Source: Gambelia wislizenii (taxonomy: Eukaryota; Chordata; Lepidosauria; Squamata; Crotaphytidae). From it: 64,000 nucleotides of DNA. The stretch is taken from positions 70,318,001 through 70,382,000 of the forward strand of contig JAUMIR010000003.1 in assembly GCA_030847615.1 (NCBI GenBank), in the 5' to 3' direction. A model generated the notes under the pieces. That model ran no database searches. It had not been told where the DNA came from and saw nothing but the letters and a program-made list of their open reading frames with translations. Shown here piece by piece: positions 58,001-63,639 of the stretch (positions are counted from its first letter, which is position 1; each line of letters begins with the position of its first letter). The position numbers and the translations under genes are program-made.

Positions 58001-61000
58001 TGCCCTCTGTTATTGGGACAACTTAAACTGAAGGGGTAATAAAGAATATTGGGGAATCCTGCAGCAGTTTGGTGCCTCTCATATTCACAATTTAGAAATC
58101 AATGTACTTTTCTCCATTGTCATAACCATATATTGATCCAAGAAGGGTTTCATTTCTTCACTATGCTATATTAAGTATGATTCTATCACTAGCTGCTATA
58201 CAACACAGTTTCTTTCTACTGCCCTCTGTATCAGTGCTTGAATTTGTTGTCATTATATTTCCAATTTCTATGTATGGTTGATAAAGCTGGATAGTGAAAA
58301 AAAAACTAATAAGAAGAGAATCATTGCATTTGAAATGTGGTGCTGGAAGAGAGTTCTGCAGATACACTGGAGTGCCAGAAAGAAAAATAAATGGATCCTA
58401 GAGCAAATCAAGTCTGAACCCTAGAAGCCAAGATGACTAAGGGCTAATCTACATGGGCCAGGATACACCAGCTTCCTGTTGGCATATCCGGCTCTTGGAA
58501 CAGGCCCATTTCTCTTGTTACCTAGACAAAACAAGCCAGAGTCCAGTCAGGGATGCTCTCCTGTCCCTGTGGCCACTGTCGCAACCTGCGTCCCACTCTC
58601 TGGATCCAGGCAAGAGGCCCGCAGCACGTGAGCAAGGCCCCCTGCATGTGACCATCCTGGATCTGGAAGAGTGAGGCAGTCGGCAGCTACAGCAATGGGC
58701 CAGTGTACTGCAACAGGCACCTGCAGGCACTCAGGACCCGATCCATTTCCTCTAGCAAAAGCGGCTTTTCCTGAGTATTTTCTTATAACGCTTTATCGGG
58801 CTGTACCCTGCCTTCCCCTGGTCTTAGCCCCATCCTTGCCCTGGGGTTCAGGGCAAAACAGAGCAAAAACCCTGTGTTGTCAGGGCTGCAGGGCTTCAAG
58901 ACAGAGGCAAGATGGGGTAAATTGCCCATGTAGACAAGCCTTAAGACGAGTCTGTCATACTTTGGACATATCATGAGAATACATGACTCATTAGAAAAGA
59001 CAAAAATTTTGGCAAGGTAGAAGGCAGCAGTAAAAGAGGAAGGCCACACTACATGTAGACAGACTCAAGGAAGCTACAGCCCTGAGTTTGCAAGACCTGA
59101 GTGGGAATGTTGATAACAGGTGACTTGGCGGTCTCTCATTTATAGGGTCACCTTAAGTTGAAGTCAACTTGATGACAATTAACAACAACAATGTGAGAAG
59201 TATATGAGAATTATTCTCAAACATAAGGCAACTTTAATTTCCATGCCCTATCACAGACTTCTAAAGTATACTGATTCAATTGTTTGCTATTATATACATG
59301 ACATGGAAATTGTCTACCTAGAAAAAAAAGAGATGGAATGGCAGGGAGGACAGAAGAAGCATGATTGTGACAGGGTCCCAGCATTCATACTAAACACAAT
59401 CTAATTACTTTGCATCACTTCGCAAAGCCCATCTCTAGACAGAGTGAACTTGTTAAGGTTTTTTCTTCTTCTTTCCCTTAAGTAATGAAGTTAAGTAAGT
59501 TATGAAGTAAAAGGTAGGAATTATTACATTTCACAAGTAGTTTTCCCAGTTTATTAGAACGACCTTAGTTTAATAGCTTGAAACACTGCTCAGTATCTAA
59601 CAAGAGACACAATGTCCAAAATAAACATGAAGAACAGAAGTAGTATTGAGATTGGTGAAAAATTTCTGATGTCTTCTGTACTAGAGCTACATGTTTCCCA
59701 ACTTTTTAAATCCTTTTCTAAATATTTTTTACCTTAACATTTTTGCAGAATGATAGATTTCATTTCCATCAAAATGCTCCCCACAAAGCCAAACAGCATC
59801 TAGCAATCTCATTGTATAGCTTACAGTTCAATGCTTTTCATAACCAACAGAAAACAATAGTTAAATTTAAATTAGGCAGCATGTATAGGCCTTTTAATGC
59901 ACTTTTGGTGTTATGAAAATTGTTAAGATAGCTCTTTCACAAATATGAACATCTCTAGAGATCATTCATAGTTGTACATCTCATTTATCCACTGAAGTAC
60001 ACTGGCAATATCCCTGATCCAAATAAATCCACTAGAACACACATGGGAAACTATGGCTAATGCCATGCCATGTTCCTTCTTATGTTGATGGATTCATCCA
60101 TAGCTCTAGCAGTGTACATCATATACAGCAGTTGGATGTAGTCCTCAAGTTAACATCTGTAGCAATATATTGTAAAAGTGGTGCAGAATACAGGACTTTT
60201 TCAGACAGTACTTACTGTGCTAGGAGGTCTCGCGAGAGGCACGCACTGTCATGTGGCAGGGGGTCCATTTTGGACACCGGCATTTGTCTTCCGAAATAAT
60301 CTGTCTCACTTCCATGAAGGATTGGAAGCGGCCGCAACATATTTTAATCATGGGCAACTTCTGTGAATAAAATCTGGTGAAATATGGTGCGGCCGCTTCC
60401 AATCCTTCACAGAAGTGGAACAGATGATTTTGGAAGAGGAATGGCGGCATCCAAAACAGACCCTCTGCCACACAACAGTTGTGTGTCACAACAGTTGTGT
60501 GTCACAACAGTCTCTAGCGAGACCTCCTAGAGTGGTAAGTACCATCTCAAAAAGTCCACAGTTTTTATTTATTTTTTTTTGCACCTTCAAGTTAACTCTG
60601 ACTTATGACAACCTTATCCTAGTGTTTTCTTGGCAAAATTTATTCTGAGGAGGTTAGCTACTGTCTTCCTCTAATGCCACGAGCAAATGACTTGAAGGAT
60701 TTCCATGGCTGAGCAGGGATTTGAAACTTCCTAGTCCAACACTCAAGTATATTGAACCACTCTAGCAAGGAAGGCTAGGGGACAAAAATAATCCTCAACT
60801 GAGTCAATACAAATTCCAAACTTTCTGCCTAGTTGTCTATCTCTGTTCTAGTGTGAAATGGCATTATAATTGGAGTGCCTAATTATGCTTTGCAGAAAAA
60901 CTGTGTTCCTAGTAAACAATGGTGTAGATAAAGCTTCATGTGTGCTTAACCATTTGGCCATTGCTAGCTATCTGTTTGGCCTGCTGTAGCTGAATCCTTT

Positions 61001-63636
61001 TAATAAAAAATTACACTTACAGAAGTTGCTTGTAAGCTCTCTCCTGGTAGGTCTGGTTGGAGACATAAGTTACATATACTGAGAAATGGTTAATAGTATG
61101 ATGATAAACAATGTCGCAGACATCTGAGATCACAATGTTCTCTTCTACCCGCTTCTCAAGATCCAGAAGGAATCTAAATAAGAAACCCAGAAATATTTAT
61201 TTTATTCAAAACTCATTAGCAGTTTCTAATGTTTTGGAAATACAATTCAGGGAATGTAAATTAACCCATGGGTAACAGTTTAGAGATGAATTCAATTATT
61301 GTCACTTTGAATGGACAAATCCTAGTTGGTAGATAGTTCAACATCAGCATGAGATATCTAACCTTGGACTGGCTGCTTAGAATGAGACATACTAGCATCT
61401 AGGGGTACAGTGAGAAATTTCTTGGGGATATCAGCCTGCTGATAAAAAGGTCAGCATTCCTGTTTTTCCAGTACAGAGAAGTAATGATAAATCATTTAGT
61501 GTCTTGTCTGCAACCTCCTTATGGAGGTGGGTATGTGACTAGAAACATCTGATTTCTACTTTGAAATGTGGCTAAATGCCCCTGATTTCCAGGAATGAAG
61601 ATAGCTATTTGAGTGTGGTAGGGATGCTATCATATATGTACAGGTGTGGAAGGGATGCTAACATATGTACAAATGAGAAATAGAATCCATAGAATGCAGA
61701 TACATATACATCAGCAACTGTGCTGTCTATATGTCATAACACCAATAATAAAACAGTCAATGAAAGTGAAAAAAAGGAGCCATGGCTTGTTTCTAGTTCA
61801 AGTTTACCTTGGATCAGTAATGATTTAAAATTAATTTTGTCATAAGAATATAAAAATATCCTTGTTAGATTATAGCAACAGCCTACTTAGTTCAGCATCC
61901 TGTTCACAGTGGTCAGACAGATGCTTTTGGGAAGCCTAAAAGCAGTACATGAGTGTAACACCATCTCCCCACTAGTGTTAACCAGCAATCTCGTTTTAAA
62001 GACACTGCAATTGGCTGCCATCGCTATATTTTGTGATGCCCTGTAAAAACTGTGCCCTCAATGAAGCAGTGCTTCCTTTGTCTGTTCTGAATTCCTAATC
62101 ATCAACAGAATATACTGTACATTGAAAACCTGTTATCAATAAATATATGATCAGAAGATGTGTGAGCATAAATCTTTTTTGTGCCACCTTGACAAAGGGT
62201 ATGTTTGGCAAAAAAATTGTCATGCAAAATAGCAACAGAACTCTGAAAAAATACTAAGTTTACCAGATCAAATATGGGACAGGACTTCCTTTTATGGTTA
62301 CATAGAAGAGGGTATTTCAACAGGTGTTGTTTATCATACAAGCAACACCCACTGAATTTTTCTCTTCTACAAAACTACTAAAGGGTCAGGTGCCCCTTTG
62401 ACTAGGAAACTCTGGAAAAATACACTACAGGGTTTATATGAAGAATGGCATGTTCTACCATTCTACTTTCTCCTTCTTTCCTTGGGCCTCCATCCACTAA
62501 CTGTGAGAAAAAAATTACTGCACAGCTAGACAATATCATTTTCCAAAAGCAGTGAATAGGAGTGACAATAGCATAACCAGAGCTTGGAAACATTACTATT
62601 TTAGACTACAGTTTTCAGAGTGAGCCAACATATTGCACCAGTTGGCTAGAGGATCCTTGGAGCTGTAGTTCAAAAAAAGGTGTAATGTTTCCTGGTTCTA
62701 ATCACAACTGATGGGTAGGCTTCAGTACCTATCTTTTTATATCCTGTTGGGAATTCTAGAGAAGTAAATCCTCCTTCTGATCTGTCTCTAAGCTCCCCAC
62801 CAGAAGCCCTGGGTAGAAATGGGCAAGCCTGCATTATTGTAAAATTAGGTAGAAAATAGTGGCCATTGGGGCTGCCAAGTAAAATACAGGCTAAGGTCCT
62901 GTACCTTTAACAGTTGCATAGAAGTGGGACTTTCTATAGGTATTGCTTCTCAAGCAAATAACTCTTACTAAAATTTTCTCTTTTATACAATTATTAAAAG
63001 TACAAGAGCCCTGTCCCTTATTTCACCTGGCAACCCTGTCCTGTCAGGATACACTATATTAAATCTATTTCAATACTAAATCTGTTTCACCAGGCAATCC
63101 CACTGGCCAAAAATGTTGTTCCATACTCTTTGACTGAGCAGAGCCACATTCTTACAACAGCTTTTTTTTTGGGGAGGGGGGTGAGGTGGTGCAGTGTGGT
63201 ATACGGTTGCTTCAGATGGAAAAGAAGAAATTCTGTGAATGAACCATATTGAATTCAGCAATGCTGCTGTTTCAGTATAGTAATTATGGACAGTAGTGTA
63301 TAGCTTTATGACAATCAAGGGAAGCATCAATGAAATAAAGCTCAGTTATCCAGGGAGATTGAAAACAAGCATACACCCCATCTATGTATCCTGGCAGACA
63401 AAATAAAAGGAAAGAAAAGGAAATTCCTGAGTTACAGGTGTCTTTCCTACTTACAATAGACATTAAGAGATTTACCGTTCACTGACTGCCATGACATCCA
63501 GTACATTGGAGAAGAGGATGTGAGCCTCTGAGGGGTGTAGAATTTTTTTCAATCGCTCATTTTCCATGAAATGATACACCAGCAAATTCAGGCTCTTGTA
63601 GTATGATGCTTCTGAAGTGACCAGTTCAAACATGGC
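33397..63636 (-). CDS. NGEF: NGEF (ephexin-1) RhoGEF, 3' ten coding exons; 5' part lies outside the window
   Basis: Minus-strand join of 63476-63636, 61021-61173, 55529-55658, 55093-55167, 48939-49028, 41854-42017, 39619-39774, 37081-37160, 36148-36252 and 33397-33569: 1287 nt, 428 aa plus TGA, no internal stop. Order: DH domain lacking its first part (from A-M-F-E-L-V-T-S-E through exon 5 here, including [20 protein letters not shown]), PH domain (from [10 protein letters not shown] to E-M-K-R-W-M), SH3 domain ([10 protein letters not shown] to G-W-F-P-S-S-M), and C-terminal tail F-R-V-H-K to G-S-R-N-R-Q. Known role: guanine nucleotide exchange factor for RhoA, Rac1 and Cdc42 acting downstream of EphA receptors in neurons. 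Identity with mammalian NGEF, as I recall it, is very high in all three domains, and the tail separates it from ARHGEF5, 16, 19 and 26. Introns run from 361 to 6,921 bp and carry most of the repeats listed here. Confidence 0.95.
33570..33915. other. NGEF intron, no further feature
   Basis: Short intronic stretch upstream of the last NGEF exon; nothing recognised. Confidence 0.5.
33921..35648 (-). mobile_element. Decayed Tc1/mariner transposon
   Basis: Terminal inverted repeats CAGTGGCGAGAAAAAGTTTG (33921) and ACATTTTCTTGCCACTG (35648). On the minus strand the transposase is recognisable in pieces. The N-terminal HTH part includes [23 protein letters not shown]. The middle includes [20 protein letters not shown] and W-T-E-K-S-K. 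The end includes [19 protein letters not shown]. Without the MITE at 34100-34305 it is about 1.5 kb, near the usual Tc1 length. Several frameshifts and stops make it inactive. Confidence 0.88.
34100..34305. mobile_element. Palindromic MITE inside the Tc1 copy
   Basis: Arms CACACTACACTGTTAT..TGGAATCCTGGGATTTGCAG and CTCCAGAATTCCACAGGAGG..ATAACAGTGTAGTGTG are inverted copies. It splits the Tc1 transposase remains, so it inserted later. Same family as 40976-41257, 45752-45972, 51478-52320 and 52960-53957. Confidence 0.75.
35687..35740. repeat. AT-rich near-perfect hairpin, 22-bp arms
   Basis: CTACTTAGTTAAGTATATTTAA (35687-35708) pairs with 35719-35740 with one mismatch, loop of 10. The centre can also fold as GTATATTT-AAAT-AAATATAC. 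Confidence 0.8.
36148..36252 (-). CDS. NGEF: NGEF coding exon i (SH3, N half)
   Basis: Acceptor TTGTTGACAG|ATTGCC, donor GATGATG|GTAAGA, 105 nt. It reads D-C-P-Q-V-Q-C then [20 protein letters not shown] and N-I-L-E-K-T-D-D, the RT-loop half of the SH3 domain. Confidence 0.95.
36255..37080. other. NGEF intron, no further feature
   Basis: Intron between exons h and i; nothing recognised. Confidence 0.45.
37081..37160 (-). CDS. NGEF: NGEF coding exon h (end of PH)
   Basis: Acceptor CTCCACACAG|AAGTG, donor TGATGG|GTAAGT, 80 nt. It reads [18 protein letters not shown] and F-V-S-F-T-S-R-L-M, including the invariant PH-domain tryptophan. Reading frame and both split codons fit the neighbouring exons exactly. 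Confidence 0.93.
37165..38165. other. NGEF intron, no further feature
   Basis: First kilobase of the intron between exons g and h; nothing recognised. Confidence 0.4.
38170..38540 (+). mobile_element. L2-like LINE 3' end with (AAAT)n and (TGG)n runs
   Basis: TTTGTAAGCCGCTCTGATAGCC..GAAGAGCGGGGTATAAATAAA is the 3' UTR of a common reptile L2-type LINE, ending in (AAAT)n at 38391-38415. A (TGG)n run follows at 38455-38468, then a relic reading CTTTATACCCCACCTTTCCCC. Confidence 0.65.
38545..39610. other. NGEF intron, no further feature
   Basis: A-rich sequence up to the exon g donor; nothing recognised. Confidence 0.4.
39619..39774 (-). CDS. NGEF: NGEF coding exon g (PH domain, middle)
   Basis: Acceptor TTCCTCCTAG|TGACAAG, donor TCCCA|GTAAGT, 156 nt. 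It reads [20 protein letters not shown], then [13 protein letters not shown] and Y-M-L-K-A-S-S. It starts only 54 bp from the CR1 copy in the intron upstream (39828-40885). Confidence 0.95.
39828..40885 (-). mobile_element. CR1 LINE, longest copy here (about 1.06 kb), antisense
   Basis: The minus strand encodes, at 40735-40514, [11 protein letters not shown] with the RT F-A-D-D motif and [12 protein letters not shown]. In another frame, 40466-39903 encodes 187 residues, including [20 protein letters not shown] and [11 protein letters not shown] frameshift therefore lies between 40466 and 40514. The tail (AGAATCATAGAATTATAGAG) is at 39830. 5' truncated at about 40885. Confidence 0.9.
40976..41257. 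mobile_element. Palindromic MITE, diverged copy
   Basis: Arms TCTACACTGCTTAATTATACCAG..ATCATGGGGTTTGTAGT and ACTACAAACCCAGGATTCCA..GGTACAACTGTGTACTGTGC are inverted relative to each other. Confidence 0.65.
41260..41850. other. NGEF intron, no further feature
   Basis: Nothing recognised between the MITE and exon f. Confidence 0.45.
41854..42017 (-). CDS. NGEF: NGEF coding exon f (PH domain, N half)
   Basis: Acceptor CTTTATTAG|TCTGTG, donor GCTGG|GTGAGT, 164 nt, phase 0 in and two bases of a Gly codon out. It reads [20 protein letters not shown], then [20 protein letters not shown], the beta-strand pattern of a Dbl-type PH domain. Confidence 0.95.
42020..42720. other. NGEF intron, no further feature
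   Basis: Nothing recognised; a purine-rich run lies at 42696-42731. Confidence 0.4.
42730..43110 (-). repeat. Penelope-type tail split by a CR1 insertion
   Basis: GGCAGTGCCTTTAAGACTAACTGG..GTATGAGCTAG, then after the CR1, CTAGCTTTCGTGGATATAAACCCATTTCTTTGGATGTG. Together they read as the reverse of the tail at 57862-57950. Confidence 0.55.
42779..43043 (-). mobile_element. CR1 LINE 3' fragment, antisense, nested
   Basis: Tail AGAATCATAGAATTGTAGAG, then CR1 sequence. The minus frame gives [16 protein letters not shown] and [14 protein letters not shown] occurs at both edges and may be part of a target duplication. Confidence 0.85.
43449..43575 (+). mobile_element. CR1 LINE 3' end
   Basis: CTTTGGAAGTTTTTAAACAG, then GGTTGGACTGGATGGCCC and tail CTATGATTCTATGAC. 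About 125 bp. Confidence 0.85.
43592..44095 (+). repeat. Sauria-type SINE split by a TIR element
   Basis: GAGCCAGTGTAGTATAGTGGCCTGATGTTAACCTAG is the tRNA-like head. The body resumes near 43950 with GTGGACAAACCACACTCAGGC, AAGGCAATGGCAAACTTCTGAAGAAATCTTGCCAAGAAAA and AGGGTCACCACAAATCTGAGTTGATTGAAGGCA. The TIR element at 43631-43910 lies between. Confidence 0.7.
43631..43910. mobile_element. 280-bp TIR element with internal palindromes, inserted in a SINE
   Basis: Ends GGAGATTATCAGACGTG and (C)GTGTTTGATAATCTCC are inverted repeats (one to two mismatches). The next bases are TAG at the left and TAA at the right, compatible with a 3-bp TWA duplication as made by PIF/Harbinger elements. Inside, GACCTTACCAGATG pairs with (G)TCTGGTAAGGTC, and CAGTAAGGTGTCCCTT pairs with AAGGGACACCTTACTG, so nearly the whole element folds. 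Confidence 0.65.
44454..44850 (-). mobile_element. RTE/BovB-like LINE fragment, antisense
   Basis: TTGTTGTGAACTGCTGTCAAGTCCACTTTG..TCTTGCAGACTTAGGGCTGTGGCTTCCTTGATTCAGTCC..CTATTCCTGCTGCCTTCTACC matches the copies at 5235 and 58235. It ends near the conserved ATTTGTCTTCTGGCACTCCATGGTATC. Confidence 0.78.
45203..45750. mobile_element. TIR element related to the insert at 58439
   Basis: Left end AGGGCTTGTCTTCACCAGCC and right end GGGTAAATTGCTCACCTAGGGCC. The right inner part AAGAGCCCTGTGTTGTTTGGATTGCAGGGTTCCAAGA matches that of the element at 58439-58943. No coding capacity. Target duplication not clear. Confidence 0.55.
45752..45972. mobile_element. Palindromic MITE, best-preserved copy
   Basis: Arms TTGCACTACACTGTTATAGCACTATTATTC and GAATAATAGTGCTATAGCAGTGTAGTGTGA are inverted. 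The inner pair is TCCTGTGGAATCCTGGGATTTG and AAACCCCAGAATTCCACAGGAGG. It abuts the element at 45203-45750. Confidence 0.75.
46014..46058. repeat. (GA)n microsatellite
   Basis: More than 20 uninterrupted AG units after a GGGGA-type purine run. Confidence 0.95.
46527..46560. repeat. (GGAT)n tetranucleotide repeat
   Basis: Seven GGAT units, then GATGATGATGGTGG. Confidence 0.95.
46580..48930. other. NGEF intron, no further feature
   Basis: Long intronic stretch up to exon e. A T-run lies at 48569-48580. No repeat family or exon was recognised; frames of 103 codons (47864-48175, 48204-48515) show no domain. Confidence 0.4.
48939..49028 (-). CDS. NGEF: NGEF coding exon e (end of DH, linker to PH)
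   Basis: Acceptor CTTCTCTTCTAG|GTGGTG, donor GATAAAG|GTATTA, 90 nt, phase 0 both sides. It reads [20 protein letters not shown] then [10 protein letters not shown]. The donor GTATTA is the weakest of the gene. Confidence 0.94.
49030..50690. other. NGEF intron, no further feature
   Basis: Nothing recognised downstream of exon e on the minus strand's intron side. Confidence 0.4.
50710..50795 (-). repeat. Penelope-type tail, antisense
   Basis: TAGCTGTGTTAGTATGCACCAG..AAGGGATCTTGTAGCACCTTTGAGACAG, the reverse of the tail following the GIY-YIG element at 56920-57955. Confidence 0.5.
51425..51476 (-). repeat. Penelope-type tail fragment
   Basis: AGAAGTCTGTAGCATAAGCTTCCACAGACTC is the reverse of the ..CACGAAAGCTTATGCTA.. 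part of that tail. It lies next to a MITE end. Confidence 0.4.
51478..52320. mobile_element. Palindromic MITE split by a younger TIR element
   Basis: Outer arms CTGCTGACACATTGCAGAAA (51478) and TTTCTGCAGTGTGTCAACAG (52301-52320); inner TGGAATCCTGGGATTTGTAG and CTACAAATCCCAGAATTCCA. Sequence 51526-52147 interrupts the left arm. Confidence 0.75.
51526..52147. mobile_element. 620-bp TIR element, CpG-rich, no coding capacity
   Basis: Ends GGGCCCATCTACATGG and GTGTAGATGGGGCC are inverted repeats. CTAT lies at both junctions (51522-51525, 52147-52150), a possible target duplication. The interior has many CpG words, such as AAGATCGATCGTCCGTACACACG and TAGCGAATC, twice each in variant form. Confidence 0.6.
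52327..52430 (+). repeat. Penelope-type tail
   Basis: TGCATCTGATTAAGTACATCAAGTCTACGAAAGTATATGC..TTGGTCTCAAAGATGCTACAAGAG, the same tail as 57862-57950. Confidence 0.55.
52960..53957. mobile_element. Palindromic MITE split by a GC-rich Tigger-like element
   Basis: Left half GCACAATTGTAGCTGTTTGAGG..TCATCCTATGGAATCCTGGAA and right half CATGGCAGTTAAAGTGGTATCC..ACAGTTATGCAGTATAGAT fit one MITE of the family at 45752. The element 53129-53882 lies between. Confidence 0.6.
53129..53882 (-). mobile_element. TA-flanked Tigger-like element with GC-rich tandem interior, 754 bp, reversed
   Basis: Ends CAGTTGCCCCTCCACATTCG and CAAATGTGAAGGGACGACTG, TA at 53127-53128 and 53883-53884. It is the reverse orientation of 13955-14744. 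GTGAAGG/ATGAAGG recurs at about 53241, 53304, 53366, 53451, 53513, 53575, 53649 and 53722: eight units spaced 62-63, 73-74 or 85 bp. The inner right end GGGGGTCTGTGAAACCTAACCCC mirrors the other copy's left end. Confidence 0.82.
53964..54893. mobile_element. 930-bp TIR element with a large internal palindrome
   Basis: Ends CAGGGCCTGCCTACACC and TGTATAGACAAGCCC resemble those of 45203 and 58439. Inside, about 100-bp arms at 54255-54356 and 54446-54545 are inverted copies (GCCATGAGATCAACAG against CTGTTGATCTCATGGC; GAGTGACTG against CAGTCACTC). Because of this, both strands carry near-identical short frames with M-R-S-T-x-R and R-L-P-P-H; these are not genes. Confidence 0.6.
55093..55167 (-). 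CDS. NGEF: NGEF coding exon d (DH)
   Basis: Acceptor CCTGTGTAG|AATATA, donor GAAACA|GTAAGT, 75 nt, 25 codons, phase 0 both sides. It reads [20 protein letters not shown] then K-E-L-E-T. It lies only 361 bp from exon c. The last exon base is A rather than the usual G, compensated by a perfect GTAAGT. Confidence 0.93.
55170..55525. other. NGEF intron (361 bp) between exons c and d
   Basis: Shortest intron of the gene in this window, free of recognisable repeats. Confidence 0.6.
55529..55658 (-). CDS. NGEF: NGEF coding exon c (DH core, conserved region 3)
   Basis: Acceptor TGTTGTCAG|CCAGG, donor GTACAG|GTACAA, 130 nt, ending in phase 0. It encodes the hallmark DH helix [20 protein letters not shown], the main GTPase-contacting region in Dbl-family exchange factors, preceded by [10 protein letters not shown]. 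Confidence 0.96.
55665..56915. other. NGEF intron, no further feature
   Basis: A short (GT)n-like stretch lies near 55974-56008. Nothing else was recognised. Confidence 0.4.
56920..57955 (+). mobile_element. Penelope-like element 3' part with GIY-YIG endonuclease remains
   Basis: The plus frame at 57141-57344 reads [29 protein letters not shown], the GIY-YIG nuclease core with its Cys pair. After a frameshift, [14 protein letters not shown] continues. Upstream DNA encodes decayed linker residues; downstream is a long UTR and the tail CATCTGATGAAGTAGAATTATGTC..AAAGTTTATGC..TGTGCTACAAGATC (57862-57950). Retrotransposons of this group use the nuclease to prime on nicked DNA. The RT part is missing here. 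Confidence 0.78.
58235..58438 (+). mobile_element. RTE/BovB-like LINE, left piece
   Basis: TATTTCCAATTTCTATGTATGG..AAAGCTGGATAGTG..GAAATGTGGTGCTGGAAGAG is the sense version of the block at 5530-5650. It stops at 58438 where a TIR element has inserted. Confidence 0.75.
58439..58943. mobile_element. 505-bp TIR element inside the RTE copy
   Basis: Ends AAGGGCTAATCTACATGGGCC and GCCCATGTAGACAAGCCTT are inverted repeats. The insert precisely splits an RTE copy that continues on both sides. CTAA and TTAA border the ends, so a TTAA target (piggyBac type) or a short unrelated duplication are both possible. The right inner part is shared with 45203-45750. Confidence 0.65.
58944..59195 (+). mobile_element. 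RTE/BovB-like LINE, right piece
   Basis: Resumes with CTGTCATACTTTGGACATATCATGAGAA and ends TAGGGTCACCTTAAGTTGAAGTCAACTTGATGACAATTAACAACAA, the 3' end with (ACA)n-like tail. Confidence 0.78.
59200..60190. other. NGEF intron, no further feature
   Basis: AT-rich; nothing recognised. Confidence 0.4.
60193..60557. mobile_element. 365-bp fold-back element with 45-bp termini and GC-rich hairpin core
   Basis: Termini GGACTTTTTCAGACAGTACTTAC and GTAAGTACCATCTCAAAAAGTCC are inverted, with AGGAGGTCTCGCGAGA inside. Near-perfect 30-bp inner arms at 60315-60344 and 60380-60409 (one mismatch) each contain GCGGCCGC. A 19-20-bp unit ACAACAGTTGTGTGTC is repeated at 60473-60511. No coding capacity; family not recognised. 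Confidence 0.7.
60570..60785 (-). repeat. Sauria-type SINE, antisense
   Basis: TGCACCTTCAAGTTAACTCTGACTTATGACAACC, then TTTTCTTGGCAAAATTTATTCTGAGGAGG and ATGGCTGAGCAGGGATTTGAAAC..CTAGTCCAACACTCAAG, the complement of body, B-box region and head. Confidence 0.75.
61021..61173 (-). CDS. NGEF: NGEF coding exon b (DH)
   Basis: Acceptor TTATTTAG|ATTCC, donor CTTCT|GTAAGTG, 153 nt, phase 2 in and out. It reads [20 protein letters not shown], then a segment Y-H-H-T-I-N-H-F that differs from the mammalian sequence I recall, then [16 protein letters not shown]. Confidence 0.94.
61180..61850. other. NGEF intron, no further feature
   Basis: Nothing recognised between exon b and the LINE relic. Confidence 0.4.
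61855..62100 (+). repeat. LINE-type relic
   Basis: AGCATCCTGTTCACAGTGGTCAGACAGATGCTTTTGGGAAGCC..CAGTGCTTCCTTTGTCTGTTCTGAATT resembles a widespread squamate LINE segment. Class uncertain. Confidence 0.45.
62259..62407. repeat. Fold-back MITE, copy 1
   Basis: TTTACCAGATCAAATATGGGACAGGACTTCC pairs loosely with CTACTAAAGGGTCAGGTGCCCC; an inner pair is AGGTGTTGTTT and AAGCAACACC. Confidence 0.45.
62590..62705. repeat. Short inverted-repeat MITE fragment
   Basis: GACTACAGTTTTCAGAGTGAGCC and GATCCTTGGAGCTGTAGTTC are inverted relatives of the unit at 22745-22815. Confidence 0.4.
62870..63036. repeat. Fold-back MITE, copy 2
   Basis: GGCTGCCAAGTAAAATACAGGCTAAGGTCCTGTACCTTTAACAGTTG pairs with AATTATTAAAAGTACAAGAGCCCTGTCCCTTATTTCACCTGGCAACC. 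Same family as 62259-62407. Confidence 0.55.
63476..63636 (-). CDS. NGEF: NGEF coding exon a (first in window; start of DH)
   Basis: Acceptor TTCCTGCAG|GCCATG, donor GAACG|GTAAAT, 161 nt, phase 0 in, ending with two bases of an Arg codon. It encodes [20 protein letters not shown] and then [18 protein letters not shown] and [10 protein letters not shown], conserved region 1 of the DH domain. The preceding exon must lie beyond 64000. Confidence 0.95.
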
Positions 63637-63639
63637 CTG

